From contig JAITSU010000057.1 in NCBI GenBank assembly GCA_031287525.1, positions 23,575-87,574 on the forward strand: DNA of 64,000 nt, given 5' to 3'. Below are positions 24,298-34,196 of this stretch, piece after piece. Position numbers and translations under genes: made by a program. A model generated the notes under the pieces. The model was not told the origin of the DNA. It searched no databases and worked only from the letters and a program-made list of their open reading frames with translations. Origin of the DNA: Zoogloeaceae bacterium. Its GTDB lineage: Bacteria > Pseudomonadota > Gammaproteobacteria > Burkholderiales > Rhodocyclaceae. The stretch's first letter is position 1. The number at the start of each line of letters is the position of its first letter.

Positions 24298-25587
24298 TCA
24301 GATTGGATCGGTGGGAATGCGTTGTTCATGCGCGTAGAGGTCGGCAATGGATTCGCGGCGGCGGATGAGATGCGCCTTGTCGCCATCGACCAGCACTTCC
24401 GCCGCGCGCGGGCGGGTGTTGTAGTTGGAACTCATCGCCATGCCGTAAGCGCCTGCCGAGAGGACGGCGAGCAGGTCGCCGTCGGCAATGGCGAGGGGGC
24501 GTTCCTGTCCGAAGAAATCGCCGCTTTCGCAGACCGGCCCCACCACGTCATAGCGCGCGGCGGGGATGTTTTTGCGCGCTACTTCCACGATTTCGTGCCA
24601 GGCCGCGTAAAGCGCGGGGCGCATCAGGTCGTTCATGGCGGCGTCGATGATGGCGAAATTTTTTGTCGCGCCCGGCTTCAAATACTCCACCCGGGTCAGC
24701 AGCAGACCGGCGTTGCCGACCAGACGGCGACCGGGTTCGAGGATGATTTTGAGTTCGCCGCGTCCCTGTAATTTGTCGAGCAGCGGGGTGAGATAGGCGG
24801 CGACTTCCGGCGGTGTTTCGTCCTGCTGGTAACGGATGCCCAGACCACCGCCCAAATCAAGATGACGGATGGCAATGCCGCGCGCCGCCAGATGATCAAG
24901 CAGGACGAGCAGGCGATCCACGGCTTCCGAGAAGGGGGCGGGGTCGAGCAGTTGTGAGCCGATATGACAATCGACGCCGACCACGGCAAGATTGGGCAGG
25001 TGGGCGGCGCGTTCATACAGGGCGGGGGCGTCGGCAATGGGGACGCCGAATTTCGCGCTTTTCAAGCCGGTGGAAATGTAGGGATGCGTCTTGGGGTCGA
25101 CATCGGGATTCACCCGCAAGCTGACGGGCGCTCGCTTGCCCAAACGTCCGGCGACGGCATTGAGGCGTTCCAGTTCGGCGGCGGATTCGACGTTGAAGCA
25201 CAAAATGCCCGCGTTCAATGCCTGTTCCATTTCTACAACACTTTTGCCGACGCCGGAAAATACCACCTTGCCCGCGTCTGCGCCCGCCGCCAGCGCCCGT
25301 TGCAATTCGCCGCCGGAAACGATGTCGAAGCCCGCGCCCAGACGGGCAAAGAGATTCAATATCGCCAGATTGGGGTTGGCTTTGACGGCGTAGCAAACGA
25401 GGCTGTCCGCGCCCAGCGGGTACGCCGCGAGCGCCGCCTGAAATTCGCGCAGATTTTCGGTGAGGGCGGCGCGGGAATAAACGTAGCAGGGTGTGCCAAA
25501 TTGCGCGGCGATGCCGGACAGGGGCAGGTTTTCAACATGCAGGTCATCCTGCCGGTAGGCAAAATAAGGGGAACCGGGGAGATTCAT
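24298..25587 (-). CDS. lysA: Diaminopimelate decarboxylase
   Basis: This 429-residue PLP enzyme makes L-lysine from meso-diaminopimelate, the last lysine step. The PLP lysine lies in CYAVKANPNLAIL. Later motifs include GIRYQQDETP, LEPGRRLVGNAG for phosphate and substrate binding, and VGPVCESGDFFGQ with the active-site Cys. The start overlaps the upstream lptM stop by ATGA. Length is normal. Gene order lptM-lysA, divergent from cyaY, is widely conserved in proteobacteria. Confidence 0.96.
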   Translation of the reverse strand: MNLPGSPYFAYRQDDLHVENLPLSGIAAQFGTPCYVYSRAALTENLREFQAALAAYPLGADSLVCYAVKANPNLAILNLFARLGAGFDIVSGGELQRALAAGADAGKVVFSGVGKSVVEMEQALNAGILCFNVESAAELERLNAVAGRLGKRAPVSLRVNPDVDPKTHPYISTGLKSAKFGVPIADAPALYERAAHLPNLAVVGVDCHIGSQLLDPAPFSEAVDRLLVLLDHLAARGIAIRHLDLGGGLGIRYQQDETPPEVAAYLTPLLDKLQGRGELKIILEPGRRLVGNAGLLLTRVEYLKPGATKNFAIIDAAMNDLMRPALYAAWHEIVEVARKNIPAARYDVVGPVCESGDFFGQERPLAIADGDLLAVLSAGAYGMAMSSNYNTRPRAAEVLVDGDKAHLIRRRESIADLYAHEQRIPTDPI

Positions 25588-25778
25588 TCTGGTCTTTTTT
25601 CGGCGGGGTTGGCGGCTGTGTTAGCATCATCAGGTTGTTGGGGCTGGTCGCTGCCCTGACCGAATGCCCGGTCATACAGGGAAGGCGGCACGGGGCCGGC
25701 GGGTTTTTCCAGCGAACCACGGATGCCGCAGGCGCTGGCGGTCAAGGCGATTGCCAGGGCGATGAACAGACGATGCAT
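25584..25778 (-). CDS. lptM: LptM-like small lipoprotein
   Basis: This 64-residue outer-membrane lipoprotein has a signal MHRLFIALAIALTASAC with lipobox ASAC|G, followed by GIRGSLEKPAGP, the conserved GxKG-type start of YifL/LptM proteins. LptM assists assembly of the LptDE lipopolysaccharide translocon. The ATG at 25778 is the start that places the lipobox correctly. It is translationally coupled to lysA. Confidence 0.8.
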   Translation of the reverse strand: MHRLFIALAIALTASACGIRGSLEKPAGPVPPSLYDRAFGQGSDQPQQPDDANTAANPAEKRPE

Positions 25779-25830
25779 GATGAAATCGCGCCAAGGCGCA
25801 AAAGTTAAAAACGAAAAATGGTAACACAGC

Positions 25831-26151
25831 ATGGATGAACAGGAATTTACGCGCCGCGCCGACATAATTTTCGGACAGATTGAAAGCGCGCTGGATAGCG
25901 CGGGAAACGACGCGCTGGACTACGAAACACTGCCCGGCGGCGTTCTGGAAATCGAAGGGGTCGGGCGCGGCGCGATTGTTGTCAATCGTCATGTTGCGAA
26001 TCGGGAAATCTGGGTCGCCACCGCCGCCAGCGGCGGGTTCCATTTTGCCTGGAACGGCTCGGATTGGCTTGACAGCCGTAGTGGTCAGACACTTTTTGCC
26101 TGCCTGAACGGGTTATTCGCTCAGGCAGGTGTGAACATCGCATTAAGTTGA
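25831..26151 (+). CDS. cyaY: Iron donor protein CyaY (frataxin)
   Basis: This 106-residue bacterial frataxin delivers or gates iron for Fe-S cluster assembly through IscS. It has the acidic first helix (DEQEFTRRADIIFGQIESALD), the beta-sheet core with GGVLEIEG and IVVNRH, and the FHFAWNGSDWLDSRSG strand. It is divergent from the lptM-lysA operon; the roughly 50-base gap must hold both promoters. Length is normal. Confidence 0.93.
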   Translation: MDEQEFTRRADIIFGQIESALDSAGNDALDYETLPGGVLEIEGVGRGAIVVNRHVANREIWVATAASGGFHFAWNGSDWLDSRSGQTLFACLNGLFAQAGVNIALS

Positions 26152-26152
26152 A

Positions 26153-28471
26153 TCAATAAGGCTTGAAAATGTTGACGGGCGGGCTACCGCCAGACGCCCC
26201 TTCGTCGTCTTCCGTGAGTTCATCTTCGGGTGGCGGGACGTTTTCGGCGTAATAGAGGTCGCCGTAGGCGGCAGCGATGCCTTCGGGGCGTGCCTGTAGC
26301 ATTTCCGGCACATTTTTAAGCGTGGGTTGCATGAAGCTGATCCAGATGGGCAATGCCACCCGCCCACCTGTTTCGCCACTGCCCATTTTACGGGGCTGGT
26401 CGAAGCCGACCCAGGCGCAACCGACGACGGTTTTCTGGAAACCGCAAAACCAGGCATCCAGAAAATCGTTGGTGGTGCCGGTTTTACCGGCAAGGTCGTG
26501 CCGCCTCAAGACTGCCGAGGCGCGCGCCGCTGTGCCGCCGATGGCGACATCGCGTAACATGGAATACATCAGATAGGCATTGCGCGGTTCAATGACGCGC
26601 AGTTTTTCGTCCCCCGCCTTGGGCGGTCTGGCTTGCGCCAGCACCCGACCGCGCTGGTCGCGGATTTCCTGCACAACGTAAGGGCTGATGCGATAGCCGC
26701 CGTTGGCGAAGATGGAATAGGCGCTTGCCATCTGCCAGGGCGTGACAGAACCCGCGCCCAGCGCCATGGTGAGATAGGGCGGGTGGCGCGCGGCGTCGAA
26801 GCCGAAACGGGTGACGTAATCCTGCGCGTAAGTCGGGCCGATGGCTTGCAGCAGACGCACGGAAACGAGATTCTTGGAGCGCATCAGGGCGGCACGCAAC
26901 TTTATCGGGCCATCGTACTTGCCGTCGTAGTTATGGGGTTGCCAGACCTTGCCTGTGCCGCTGGCGTCGATGGACAGCGGTTCATCCAGCACGATGCTGC
27001 CCGGCGAATAGCCTTTTTCCAGCGCCGCCGAGTAAATGAAAGGCTTGAAGCTGGAACCCGGCTGCCGCCATGCCTGCGTGACGCGGTTGTACACATTGCG
27101 GTTGAAATCGAAACCGCCGACCAGAGCGCGAATGGCGCCGTTTTCCGGGTTGGTGGCGACGAAAGCGGATTCTACTTCCGGTAGTTGGGCAATTTCCCAC
27201 TTGTCGCCGGTTTGACTGACGCGAATGATGGCGCCGCGCCGCAGTTTTTTAGCGGCAGGCGCATTGTTACCCAACATCCGCGCGGCGAATTTCAGGGTGT
27301 CGCCGGAGAGGGTAATGCTCTCGCCGCCCCGGATGTGCGCCTTGATTTCTTTTGGCGAGGCTTCAAAAACCACGGCGGGCAGCATGTTTTCTGCGGCGGG
27401 GAATTCGTGCAGGGCGAGATCCAGCGTTTCGTCGAAACTGGTTTCCGCATCCGCTTCGATGTGCAATTTTTCCAGATCAAGATAGGCTTCCGCGCCGCGA
27501 TAACCCTGCCGCCGGTCGTAATCCAGCACACCCTGGCGCAATGCCTGATAAGCGGCTTCCTGTTCATCCCGGGTAATGGTGGTGATGACTTGCAGACCGC
27601 CGCTGTAAGCCGTGTCCGGGAAGCGTTCGACGGCAATCTGGCGTGCCATTTCCGCAACATATTCGGCGTGCAGCGAGTATTGCGAGGCGACGTCGCGCTT
27701 GATGACGAGCGTTTCCGCCAGCGCCTCTTGCCGCTGTTCTTCGGTAATGTAAGACAGTTCGCGCATCCGCCGGAGCACATATTCCTGACGTTGGCGAGCG
27801 CGCTTGGGGTTCACGATGGGGTTGAACAGGGAAGGCGCTTTGGGCAGCCCCGCCAGCATGGCGGCCTCGGCAATGCTGACCTGTTCGAGGGGCTTGCCAA
27901 AATAAATCTGCGACGCCGCAGCGAAACCATAGGCGCGCTGCCCCAGGAAAATCTGGTTGATATACAGTTCCAGAATCTGATCCTTGGAAAGATTGTGCTC
28001 AATCTTGAAGGACAACAGCGTTTCGTAGAACTTGCGCGTCAGGGATTTTTCCTGCGTCAGGAAAAAATTGCGCGCCACCTGCATGGTGATGGTCGACCCC
28101 CCCTGCCGCTTGCTCCGGGAGGTGAGATTGATGTAAGTGGCACGCGCGATGCCCGCAGGATCGACGCCGCTATGCTGGTAAAAACGGTCGTCCTCGGCGG
28201 CGAGGAGCGCCTGTTTCATGTGTTCGGGCACATTCTGTATCTTTATTGGCGCGCGGCGTTCCTCGCCAAATTCGCCAATCAGATGACCATCGCTGCTGTA
28301 AACCCGCAACGGAATGTTGGGGCGATAGTCCGTCAGGACTTCCAGACTGGGCAGGTTCGGATAGGCGATGATCAGCACAATGACTGCAACGGCGCAGCCC
28401 GCAACGGCAAGCCCGAGCAGGAACAGGAGGGGGTAAAGTATGACGCGGACAACAGTGGGCATCGCAGGCAT
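26153..28471 (-). CDS. mrcA: Penicillin-binding protein 1A
   Basis: This 772-residue bifunctional peptidoglycan synthase has an N-terminal membrane helix (about residues 8-32) and a GT51 glycosyltransferase domain with EDDRFYQHSGVDPAGIARA and RQGGSTITMQ. An OB-like linker leads to the transpeptidase with GSSFKPFIYSAAL (SxxK), SKNLVS (SxN) and AGKTGTTNDFLDAW (KTG). It works in the periplasm. It is divergent from the pilMNOPQ operon, a conserved arrangement. Length is typical. Confidence 0.95.
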   Translation of the reverse strand: MPAMPTVVRVILYPLLFLLGLAVAGCAVAVIVLIIAYPNLPSLEVLTDYRPNIPLRVYSSDGHLIGEFGEERRAPIKIQNVPEHMKQALLAAEDDRFYQHSGVDPAGIARATYINLTSRSKRQGGSTITMQVARNFFLTQEKSLTRKFYETLLSFKIEHNLSKDQILELYINQIFLGQRAYGFAAASQIYFGKPLEQVSIAEAAMLAGLPKAPSLFNPIVNPKRARQRQEYVLRRMRELSYITEEQRQEALAETLVIKRDVASQYSLHAEYVAEMARQIAVERFPDTAYSGGLQVITTITRDEQEAAYQALRQGVLDYDRRQGYRGAEAYLDLEKLHIEADAETSFDETLDLALHEFPAAENMLPAVVFEASPKEIKAHIRGGESITLSGDTLKFAARMLGNNAPAAKKLRRGAIIRVSQTGDKWEIAQLPEVESAFVATNPENGAIRALVGGFDFNRNVYNRVTQAWRQPGSSFKPFIYSAALEKGYSPGSIVLDEPLSIDASGTGKVWQPHNYDGKYDGPIKLRAALMRSKNLVSVRLLQAIGPTYAQDYVTRFGFDAARHPPYLTMALGAGSVTPWQMASAYSIFANGGYRISPYVVQEIRDQRGRVLAQARPPKAGDEKLRVIEPRNAYLMYSMLRDVAIGGTAARASAVLRRHDLAGKTGTTNDFLDAWFCGFQKTVVGCAWVGFDQPRKMGSGETGGRVALPIWISFMQPTLKNVPEMLQARPEGIAAAYGDLYYAENVPPPEDELTEDDEGASGGSPPVNIFKPY

Positions 28472-28494
28472 TGTCAGGGAATGAAGTGCGGCGC

Positions 28495-28500
28495 ATTATA
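28495..28500 (-). promoter_or_regulatory. -10 box for the PBP1A gene
   Basis: On the minus strand a perfect TATAAT lies about 25 bases before the PBP1A start, in the 167-base gap shared with pilM. No good -35 box is seen at normal spacing, so expression may be moderate or activator-dependent. Confidence 0.45.
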
Positions 28501-28638
28501 CCTGCCTTGCACAAAAAGTTGCTCACGCGACAAATAAGACAAATAAATTGCTTTACAATGCGCTAACTTGTTGCTAGCATCTAATGTAAATTATTGGTTG
28601 TCGTCGTAACTTCCGATTTTTAATGGTTTTTTTGGGGG

Positions 28639-29724
28639 GTGGTGAGATTGGATCTGTCCTTATTCAATTCCAAGGCGCGTTCCTTGCTCGGATTGGATAT
28701 TAGTTCGTCTGCGGTCAAGATGGTTGAGCTGTCTGGCGCAGGTCGCAACGAGTATCGAGTCGAGCGTTATGTCATTGAGGTTCTGCCCAAGGATGCTGTC
28801 GTTGATGGCGTTATTGCCAACGTCGATGCCGTCCAGTCGAGCGTACGCAGCGCTTGGAAGCGCATGTCAACATCCGTGCGTAATGTGGCCATGGCGCTGC
28901 CCGCAGCAGCCGTGATTTCCAAAAAGATTATTGTTCAGTCCGGGCTGCGCGAAGATGAGCTGGATGATTTCGTAGAGTCAGAGGCAGCGCAGCATGTTCC
29001 CTTTGCCATTGACGAAATCAATCTGGACTATCAGGTGATGGGGCCGGCGGCTTCTTCGCCCGGTGACCTTGAAGTTCTGCTCGTCGCTTCCAAAAAAGAC
29101 CGGGTGGAAGATCGTCTGGCGGTTGCCGAGGCGGTCGGGCTGAAGGTGGTCGTGATGGATGTTGAGTCCTATGCGTCGTTGTCTGCCTTTGAACTCGTAT
29201 CCAGACAACTGCCGCGCATTGATTCCATGCCGGTGGTGGCGCTGCTGGACATCGGGACGAATGCCATGCGCCTGACCGTGTTGCGCGACGATGCTCCGGT
29301 CTATGTCAAGGAACAGGCGTTCGGCGGCAGTATTCTGACTCAGGACATCACACGGCGTTACGGCATGAGCTACGGCGAAGCCGAAACCGCCAAACGTTCC
29401 GGTAGTCTTCCTGATGATTACGAAACGGAGTTGCTGTCGCAGTTTTCTGATAATCTGGCTCTGGAAGTGGCGCGCGCCCTGCAATTTTTCTTCACCTCCA
29501 CGCAATTCAACAAAGTTGATCACATTGTGCTGGCAGGGGGTTGCGCGGCGATTCACGGCATCGACAAGCTTGTGGCGGCCAGAACCCAGGTTAACACCAT
29601 CATTGCCAATCCTTTTGCCGGCATGATGCTCTCCGACAAGGTGCGCGCCAATACCCTGCAAACTGACGCGCCCTCGTTGATGAATGCATGTGGTCTGGCG
29701 TTGCGGAGGTTTGATCCATCATGA
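28639..29724 (+). CDS. pilM: Type IV pilus inner-membrane platform protein PilM
   Basis: This 361-residue actin-like cytoplasmic protein begins with LGLDISSSAVKMVELS and contains ALLDIGTNAMRLTVLRD and VLAGGCAAIHGID nucleotide-binding motifs. It binds the PilN N-terminus and links the pilus motor to the periplasmic alignment complex. Start is GTG 28639 or 28642, after a G-rich ribosome site. It is the first gene of the pilMNOPQ operon and overlaps pilN by four bases. Confidence 0.95.
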   Translation: MVRLDLSLFNSKARSLLGLDISSSAVKMVELSGAGRNEYRVERYVIEVLPKDAVVDGVIANVDAVQSSVRSAWKRMSTSVRNVAMALPAAAVISKKIIVQSGLREDELDDFVESEAAQHVPFAIDEINLDYQVMGPAASSPGDLEVLLVASKKDRVEDRLAVAEAVGLKVVVMDVESYASLSAFELVSRQLPRIDSMPVVALLDIGTNAMRLTVLRDDAPVYVKEQAFGGSILTQDITRRYGMSYGEAETAKRSGSLPDDYETELLSQFSDNLALEVARALQFFFTSTQFNKVDHIVLAGGCAAIHGIDKLVAARTQVNTIIANPFAGMMLSDKVRANTLQTDAPSLMNACGLALRRFDPS

Positions 29725-30302
29725 TTCGTATTAATCTGCTTCCTTACAAGGAAGAAATCCGTAAAGCCAAACGGCAACAGTTTTACTCCGTGGCGGTGAT
29801 GCTTGTCATTCTCGGCGGGCTGATTGTTGGTCTGGTTTGGACTGCTGTCGGGGTTGCTGTCGATAGTCAACTTGGTGTGAACAAGGCGTTGCAGGAAGGG
29901 ATTAACGCTGCAAAAGCGCAGGTTGAGGAAATCGCCAAGATCAAGGCGCAGACCCAGGCATTGCTGGGGCGCAAGAATGCGATTGAAACCCTGCAAAGCG
30001 ATCGTGGCAGCACTGTTCATTTGTTGAGTGAACTGGTGCAACAAACGCCGGAAGGCATTTATCTCACCGAACTGAAGCAAACCGGACGTCTGGTGACCGT
30101 CAGGGGGTATACGCAATCCAACTCGCGCGTGTCGAACTTTATGCGTAACATCGAAACTTCCAACTGGATGACATCCTCCCAACTGATAGAAGTCAAGGCT
30201 TCTGTAGTGAATGGGCGGCGCATTCCTGAGTTCTCTTTAAGTTTCCAGTTGGTGCCGGATAAATCAGAGGCGGCAGCAAAAGCAGCCGAGGGAGGCGCAT
30301 AA
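29721..30302 (+). CDS. pilN: Type IV pilus alignment protein PilN
   Basis: This 193-residue inner-membrane protein has the invariant N-terminal motif INLLPYKEE, which contacts PilM, one membrane helix (about residues 22-45), a coiled coil and a periplasmic ferredoxin-like domain. It forms heterodimers with PilO. It overlaps pilM (ATGA) and is two bases from pilO. Length is normal. Confidence 0.94.
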   Translation: MIRINLLPYKEEIRKAKRQQFYSVAVMLVILGGLIVGLVWTAVGVAVDSQLGVNKALQEGINAAKAQVEEIAKIKAQTQALLGRKNAIETLQSDRGSTVHLLSELVQQTPEGIYLTELKQTGRLVTVRGYTQSNSRVSNFMRNIETSNWMTSSQLIEVKASVVNGRRIPEFSLSFQLVPDKSEAAAKAAEGGA

Positions 30303-30304
30303 TC

Positions 30305-30907
30305 ATGAGTATCAGTGAAGATTTTCGTTGCCTGTCCAACAAGGATCCGGGGACGTGGTTGCCGATTCCAAGGCTGGTCGTATTGGCGGTTCTTTTTGTG
30401 CTTGTCGTTGTGATTCTGGGGCTTGTTCTCGTGGCGCCTAAATTGGGAGAGCTTGATGCTGCCAAGCAGGAAGAAGAGCGGTTGAAAACGGAATTCATCA
30501 GCAGCAAGCAGGCGGCTGTCAGTCTGGAGTCACATCGGAGGCAGCTTGAGGAAATCGACAAGTCGTTTGGGACTCTGTTGAAACAGTTGCCTGATAAAAC
30601 TGAAGTTGAGTCTTTGCTGGCCGAAGTGAATCAGTCCGGTTTGGGGCAGGGCTTGCAATTTGACTTGTTCAAGCCTGCGGGTACGGTGAACAGGGATTTC
30701 TATGTGGAAGTGCCGATTGATGTCAAGGTTAATGGCAGTTATCATGAATTTGGCGCTTTTGCTGCCGATATTGCCAAACTGCCGCGTATCGTGACCTTGA
30801 ATGAAATTAATGTTGCGCCGGGTCAGGGTGATGGCAGGCTGTCCATGACGATGAGGCTCAAGACATTCCATTATCTTGATGAAGCCGAAGGAGGCAATAA
30901 AAAATGA
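30305..30907 (+). CDS. pilO: Type IV pilus alignment protein PilO
   Basis: This 200-residue protein has a short cytoplasmic tail, one membrane helix (about residues 22-45), a coiled coil (LDAAKQEEERLKTEFISSKQ) and a periplasmic domain. It pairs with PilN and contacts PilP. Its codon use is slightly AT-richer than surrounding core genes but even with the rest of the operon. The stop overlaps the pilP start (ATGA). Confidence 0.93.
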   Translation: MSISEDFRCLSNKDPGTWLPIPRLVVLAVLFVLVVVILGLVLVAPKLGELDAAKQEEERLKTEFISSKQAAVSLESHRRQLEEIDKSFGTLLKQLPDKTEVESLLAEVNQSGLGQGLQFDLFKPAGTVNRDFYVEVPIDVKVNGSYHEFGAFAADIAKLPRIVTLNEINVAPGQGDGRLSMTMRLKTFHYLDEAEGGNKK

Positions 30908-31443
30908 ACAAGGTTTGTATTGTTTTGATTGCCCTGTTGGTGACTGCGTGTGGTGATCAGGAAAGTATCCAGAGCTGGATGGATGAGCAAACCAGAGACA
31001 TGCGGCCAAAAGTAGAGTCTGTGCCGCAAGCCAAGCCCTATGAAGCGACACCTTATGAGGTGGCGGGTTTGCTTGATCCCTTCAGCAGCAGCAAGCTCAT
31101 CCCGGAAGGCAAGAGTGCACGCCATGGTGCAAGGAGTGAGTTTACGCCCGACTTTGAAGCCAGGGATTTACGTAACAACATCCTGGAAAAGGTTCCTTTG
31201 GAATCCATCAAGCTGATTGGCTTTATGAATCTCCACAATCAGTCCATGGCGGTTGTTCAGGTTGATTCGTTGCAGCTGACCAAGCAGGTTAAAGTTGGCG
31301 ATTGGCTCGGTGTTGATTTTGGCGTAATTACGCAAATCAAGGATCAGGAAATCATTATCAAGGAAGTAACCGAGGATCCCAGTGGTGAATGGGCTGAGCG
31401 CGTCAATGCGCTGCAATTGCAGGTTAAGGAGGATGGCAAATGA
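30904..31443 (+). CDS. pilP: Type IV pilus lipoprotein PilP
   Basis: This 179-residue lipoprotein has a signal MNKVCIVLIALLVTAC, cleaved at the lipobox Cys. A disordered stretch with a YEVAGLLDPFSS motif follows, then the compact beta domain (IKLIGFMNLHNQSMAVVQVD). It links PilNO to the secretin PilQ. It overlaps pilO and pilQ by four bases each. Confidence 0.93.
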   Translation: MNKVCIVLIALLVTACGDQESIQSWMDEQTRDMRPKVESVPQAKPYEATPYEVAGLLDPFSSSKLIPEGKSARHGARSEFTPDFEARDLRNNILEKVPLESIKLIGFMNLHNQSMAVVQVDSLQLTKQVKVGDWLGVDFGVITQIKDQEIIIKEVTEDPSGEWAERVNALQLQVKEDGK

Positions 31444-33578
31444 AACACGTTAGACAAATTTTGGTTTGGGGCGTCACCTTTTATTTGGGGGCGATGTTTC
31501 CAGCGCTTGCAGGCGCAGCGGGATCTGAAGGTAATGCGATTACGGGCGTTAATGTCGCTCGGCAAGGCACTGCCATTTTGCTGAAAATAGATCTGCAAAA
31601 TCCTCTGGATGAGCTGCCTGCGGAATTCAGCGTGACCAATCCTCCGCGTATCGCTCTGGATTTTCAGAAAACAACGAACGCTTTGGGTGTCAATCAGAAA
31701 AGTATCAGGGAAGGCGACTTTACCAGTCTGGATGTGGTTCAGGTCGGTGAGCGCACGCGCTTGCTTCTGAATCTTGTGCGTAGCATGCACTATGCGGCAA
31801 AACTGGATGGCACCTCCTCTGTATTGGTTACGCTGACGCCGTTGGAGAATGTTGATTTGGCCGCTGCCGCGCCTACTTTTACGCAGGGAGACGGGGGAGC
31901 GCGGCATGAAATTCGTGATCTGACCTTCCGCAGGGGTAAAAACGGCGAGGGGCGGATTATCGTTGATCTGTCGGATACGGGGACGGGTATTGATATTCGT
32001 CAACAGGGCAATAATCTGGTCGTGGATTTCCTGAAAACAGGTCTGCCGGATAACCTGCGTCGGCGTCTGGATGTGGTTGACTTCGCGACACCCGTGACTA
32101 ACGTTGTGACGGAAGACAAATCCGGTAACGTGCGCGTCACGATTACTTCGCAAGGTCAATGGGAACACAACGCCTATCAGATGGAAAACCAGTTCGTGGT
32201 GGAAGTCAAGACGCTTGTCGAAGACACCACCAAGATTGTGCCAAGCAGCAAAGTCGGCTATCAAGGGCCACGCATCAGCATCAATTACCAGAACGGCGAT
32301 GTGCGCGCTCTGTTGCGCTTGATGGCGGAAGAACTGGAGTTGAACGCTGTTATTTCTGAAACCGTGACGGGGACGACCACGCTGGTGCTGAAAGATGTGC
32401 CCGCCGATCAGGTGATTGACATCATCTTCCAACAAAAAGGGCTGGATATGCGCAAGAACGGCAACGTATTGTTGATTGCGCCGCGCGATGAGATTGCGAC
32501 CCGTGAAAAGCTTCAGTACGAATCCGCCTTGCAACTGGAGGACTTGGAGCCTCTGGTGACGGAAACTTTCCAGTTGAATTATCACGAAGCGCAAGCGTTC
32601 AAGGAGATTCTCACCGACAAGGAACGCAGCCTGCTTTCCAAGCGTGGCAGTGCCGTAATCGACCCGCGTACCAATATCATCTTCATTCAGGATACCCCGA
32701 CGCGTCTGGATGAATTGCGTCGCATCGTGGCGACGGTGGATATTCCGCTGCGTCAGGTTTTGATTGAGGCTCGGATTGTAGAAGCGACCGACCAGTTCGC
32801 GAAGAATCTGGGGATACGGCTTGGATTGCTCCATGGCAAGAACTACACCAATGGCGGTACCTGGTTTGGAATGGGGGGGGATAATATTCAGACAGGGCGG
32901 CTTTATAAGGGGAATAGTAGTGATATGCAAAATCCTACCGGCAGCATCGAGGGTCAGGCAGAATTCCCGGGACTGAATCAAGTCAATCTCCCCGCCGCAA
33001 GTTTCGGTCAACGGCAGCCTTCCCTGTTTTCCTTCCTGCTCAGCAATCGGCAAGGAACGCGAATGTTGAACATGGAAATCTCCGCGCTGGAAGCCGACCT
33101 CAAAGGGCGTGTGGTGTCCAGCCCGCGTATCATGACCACGGATCAGGGGGAAGCGGTGATCGAACAGGGTGTGGAAATTCCCTATCAGGAAGCTTCCAGT
33201 TCGGGTTCCACCAGCGTGTCTTTCAAAAAGGCCGTGCTTTCCCTGAAGGTGAAGCCGCACATTACGCCGGATGGCAAGGTTTCCATGAAGCTCGAAATCA
33301 ACAAGGATTCGCGTGGCGAAACCATGATCGGCGGTGTCGCGATCAACACCAAGAAAGTGCAAACCAGCGTGCTGGTGGACAATGGCGGTACGGTTGTGAT
33401 CGGCGGTATTTATGAACTGACGACGCGGAATGACACGGACAAAGTGCCTCTGTTGGGTGACATCCCCATCCTGGGTTATGCCTTCCGTTCGAATTCGCGC
33501 AGCACAGAGAAGTCGGAACTGCTGGTGTTCATCACGCCCAGAATCATTGATGAAAATTTGACCGTTGGAAACCGATAA
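31440..33578 (+). CDS. pilQ: Type IV pilus secretin PilQ
   Basis: This 712-residue outer-membrane secretin channel has a signal peptide (about residues 1-28), two AMIN domains that bind peptidoglycan (about 35-120 and 150-250), an STN/N0 domain (NYQNGDVRALLRLMAEELEL), an N1 domain, and the C-terminal secretin domain ending at VVIGGIYEL and FRSNSRSTEKSELLVFITPR. It is the last gene of the operon, closed by a strong terminator. Confidence 0.95.
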   Translation: MKHVRQILVWGVTFYLGAMFPALAGAAGSEGNAITGVNVARQGTAILLKIDLQNPLDELPAEFSVTNPPRIALDFQKTTNALGVNQKSIREGDFTSLDVVQVGERTRLLLNLVRSMHYAAKLDGTSSVLVTLTPLENVDLAAAAPTFTQGDGGARHEIRDLTFRRGKNGEGRIIVDLSDTGTGIDIRQQGNNLVVDFLKTGLPDNLRRRLDVVDFATPVTNVVTEDKSGNVRVTITSQGQWEHNAYQMENQFVVEVKTLVEDTTKIVPSSKVGYQGPRISINYQNGDVRALLRLMAEELELNAVISETVTGTTTLVLKDVPADQVIDIIFQQKGLDMRKNGNVLLIAPRDEIATREKLQYESALQLEDLEPLVTETFQLNYHEAQAFKEILTDKERSLLSKRGSAVIDPRTNIIFIQDTPTRLDELRRIVATVDIPLRQVLIEARIVEATDQFAKNLGIRLGLLHGKNYTNGGTWFGMGGDNIQTGRLYKGNSSDMQNPTGSIEGQAEFPGLNQVNLPAASFGQRQPSLFSFLLSNRQGTRMLNMEISALEADLKGRVVSSPRIMTTDQGEAVIEQGVEIPYQEASSSGSTSVSFKKAVLSLKVKPHITPDGKVSMKLEINKDSRGETMIGGVAINTKKVQTSVLVDNGGTVVIGGIYELTTRNDTDKVPLLGDIPILGYAFRSNSRSTEKSELLVFITPRIIDENLTVGNR

Positions 33579-33592
33579 GGCTCCACGCAAGC

Positions 33593-33620
33593 AAAAAAGG
33601 CCGGGTTTCCGGCCTTTTTT
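33593..33620. terminator. Terminator after pilQ
   Basis: A perfect 12-bp stem AAAAAAGGCCGG with CCGGCCTTTTTT and a GTTT loop. The A- and T-runs on the two sides make it work in either direction. It lies about 30 bases before aroK. Confidence 0.9.
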
Positions 33621-33650
33621 ATGCCCTGAAAAAAGCTGGCTTCGCTTAGA

Positions 33651-34196
33651 ATGGCGGGCGTGAAAGAAGATACCAACATTTTTCTGATTGGTCTCATGGG
33701 GTCAGGCAAGACGACGATTGGGCGGCAACTCGCCAAACGGCTGGGGCGGTCTTTTCTGGATTCCGACCATGAGATAGAGGCGCGTACCGGGGTGCGCGTG
33801 CCAATCATTTTTGAAATCGAGGGCGAAGCAGGATTTCGTCGACGGGAGGCGCAGGTCATTGCGGAATTGACGCGGCAGAGTACGCCTGTTGTTCTGGCGA
33901 CAGGCGGCGGGGCGGTGCTGGATGCGGAGAATCGCCGCTTGCTGCGCGAAAATGGCTGGGTTGTGTACCTTGATGTGCCGCCCTCTCTATTGTGGGAGCG
34001 CACCCGCCATGACCGTAATCGTCCCCTGTTGCAAGTGGAAGATCCGCTGACTCGACTGGAATCGCTGTATGCGGCGCGTGACCCTTTGTATCGGGAAAGC
34101 GCGCATTTCGTGGCAGCAGGGGGCAATTTACCGCCTTCCGCGCTCTGCCAATTTTTGTTAAAGGAATTCACCAAAACATGCGTACCGTCAATGTAG
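33651..34196 (+). CDS. aroK: Shikimate kinase
   Basis: This 181-residue kinase phosphorylates shikimate at O3 in the aromatic amino acid pathway. It has the P-loop [20 protein letters not shown], the shikimate-binding [13 protein letters not shown], the GGGAVL motif and the lid region RPLLQVEDP. It overlaps aroB by 19 bases. The aroK-aroB pair directly after pilQ is a common proteobacterial order. Confidence 0.95.
   Translation: MAGVKEDTNIFLIGLMGSGKTTIGRQLAKRLGRSFLDSDHEIEARTGVRVPIIFEIEGEAGFRRREAQVIAELTRQSTPVVLATGGGAVLDAENRRLLRENGWVVYLDVPPSLLWERTRHDRNRPLLQVEDPLTRLESLYAARDPLYRESAHFVAAGGNLPPSALCQFLLKEFTKTCVPSM

Noticed and set aside
31344..33590. Long open frame (748 codons) antisense to pilQ
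   Set aside because: It mirrors the secretin gene, has no ribosome site or family motif, and is rich in His/Arg/Gln as expected of antisense frames in GC-rich genes.
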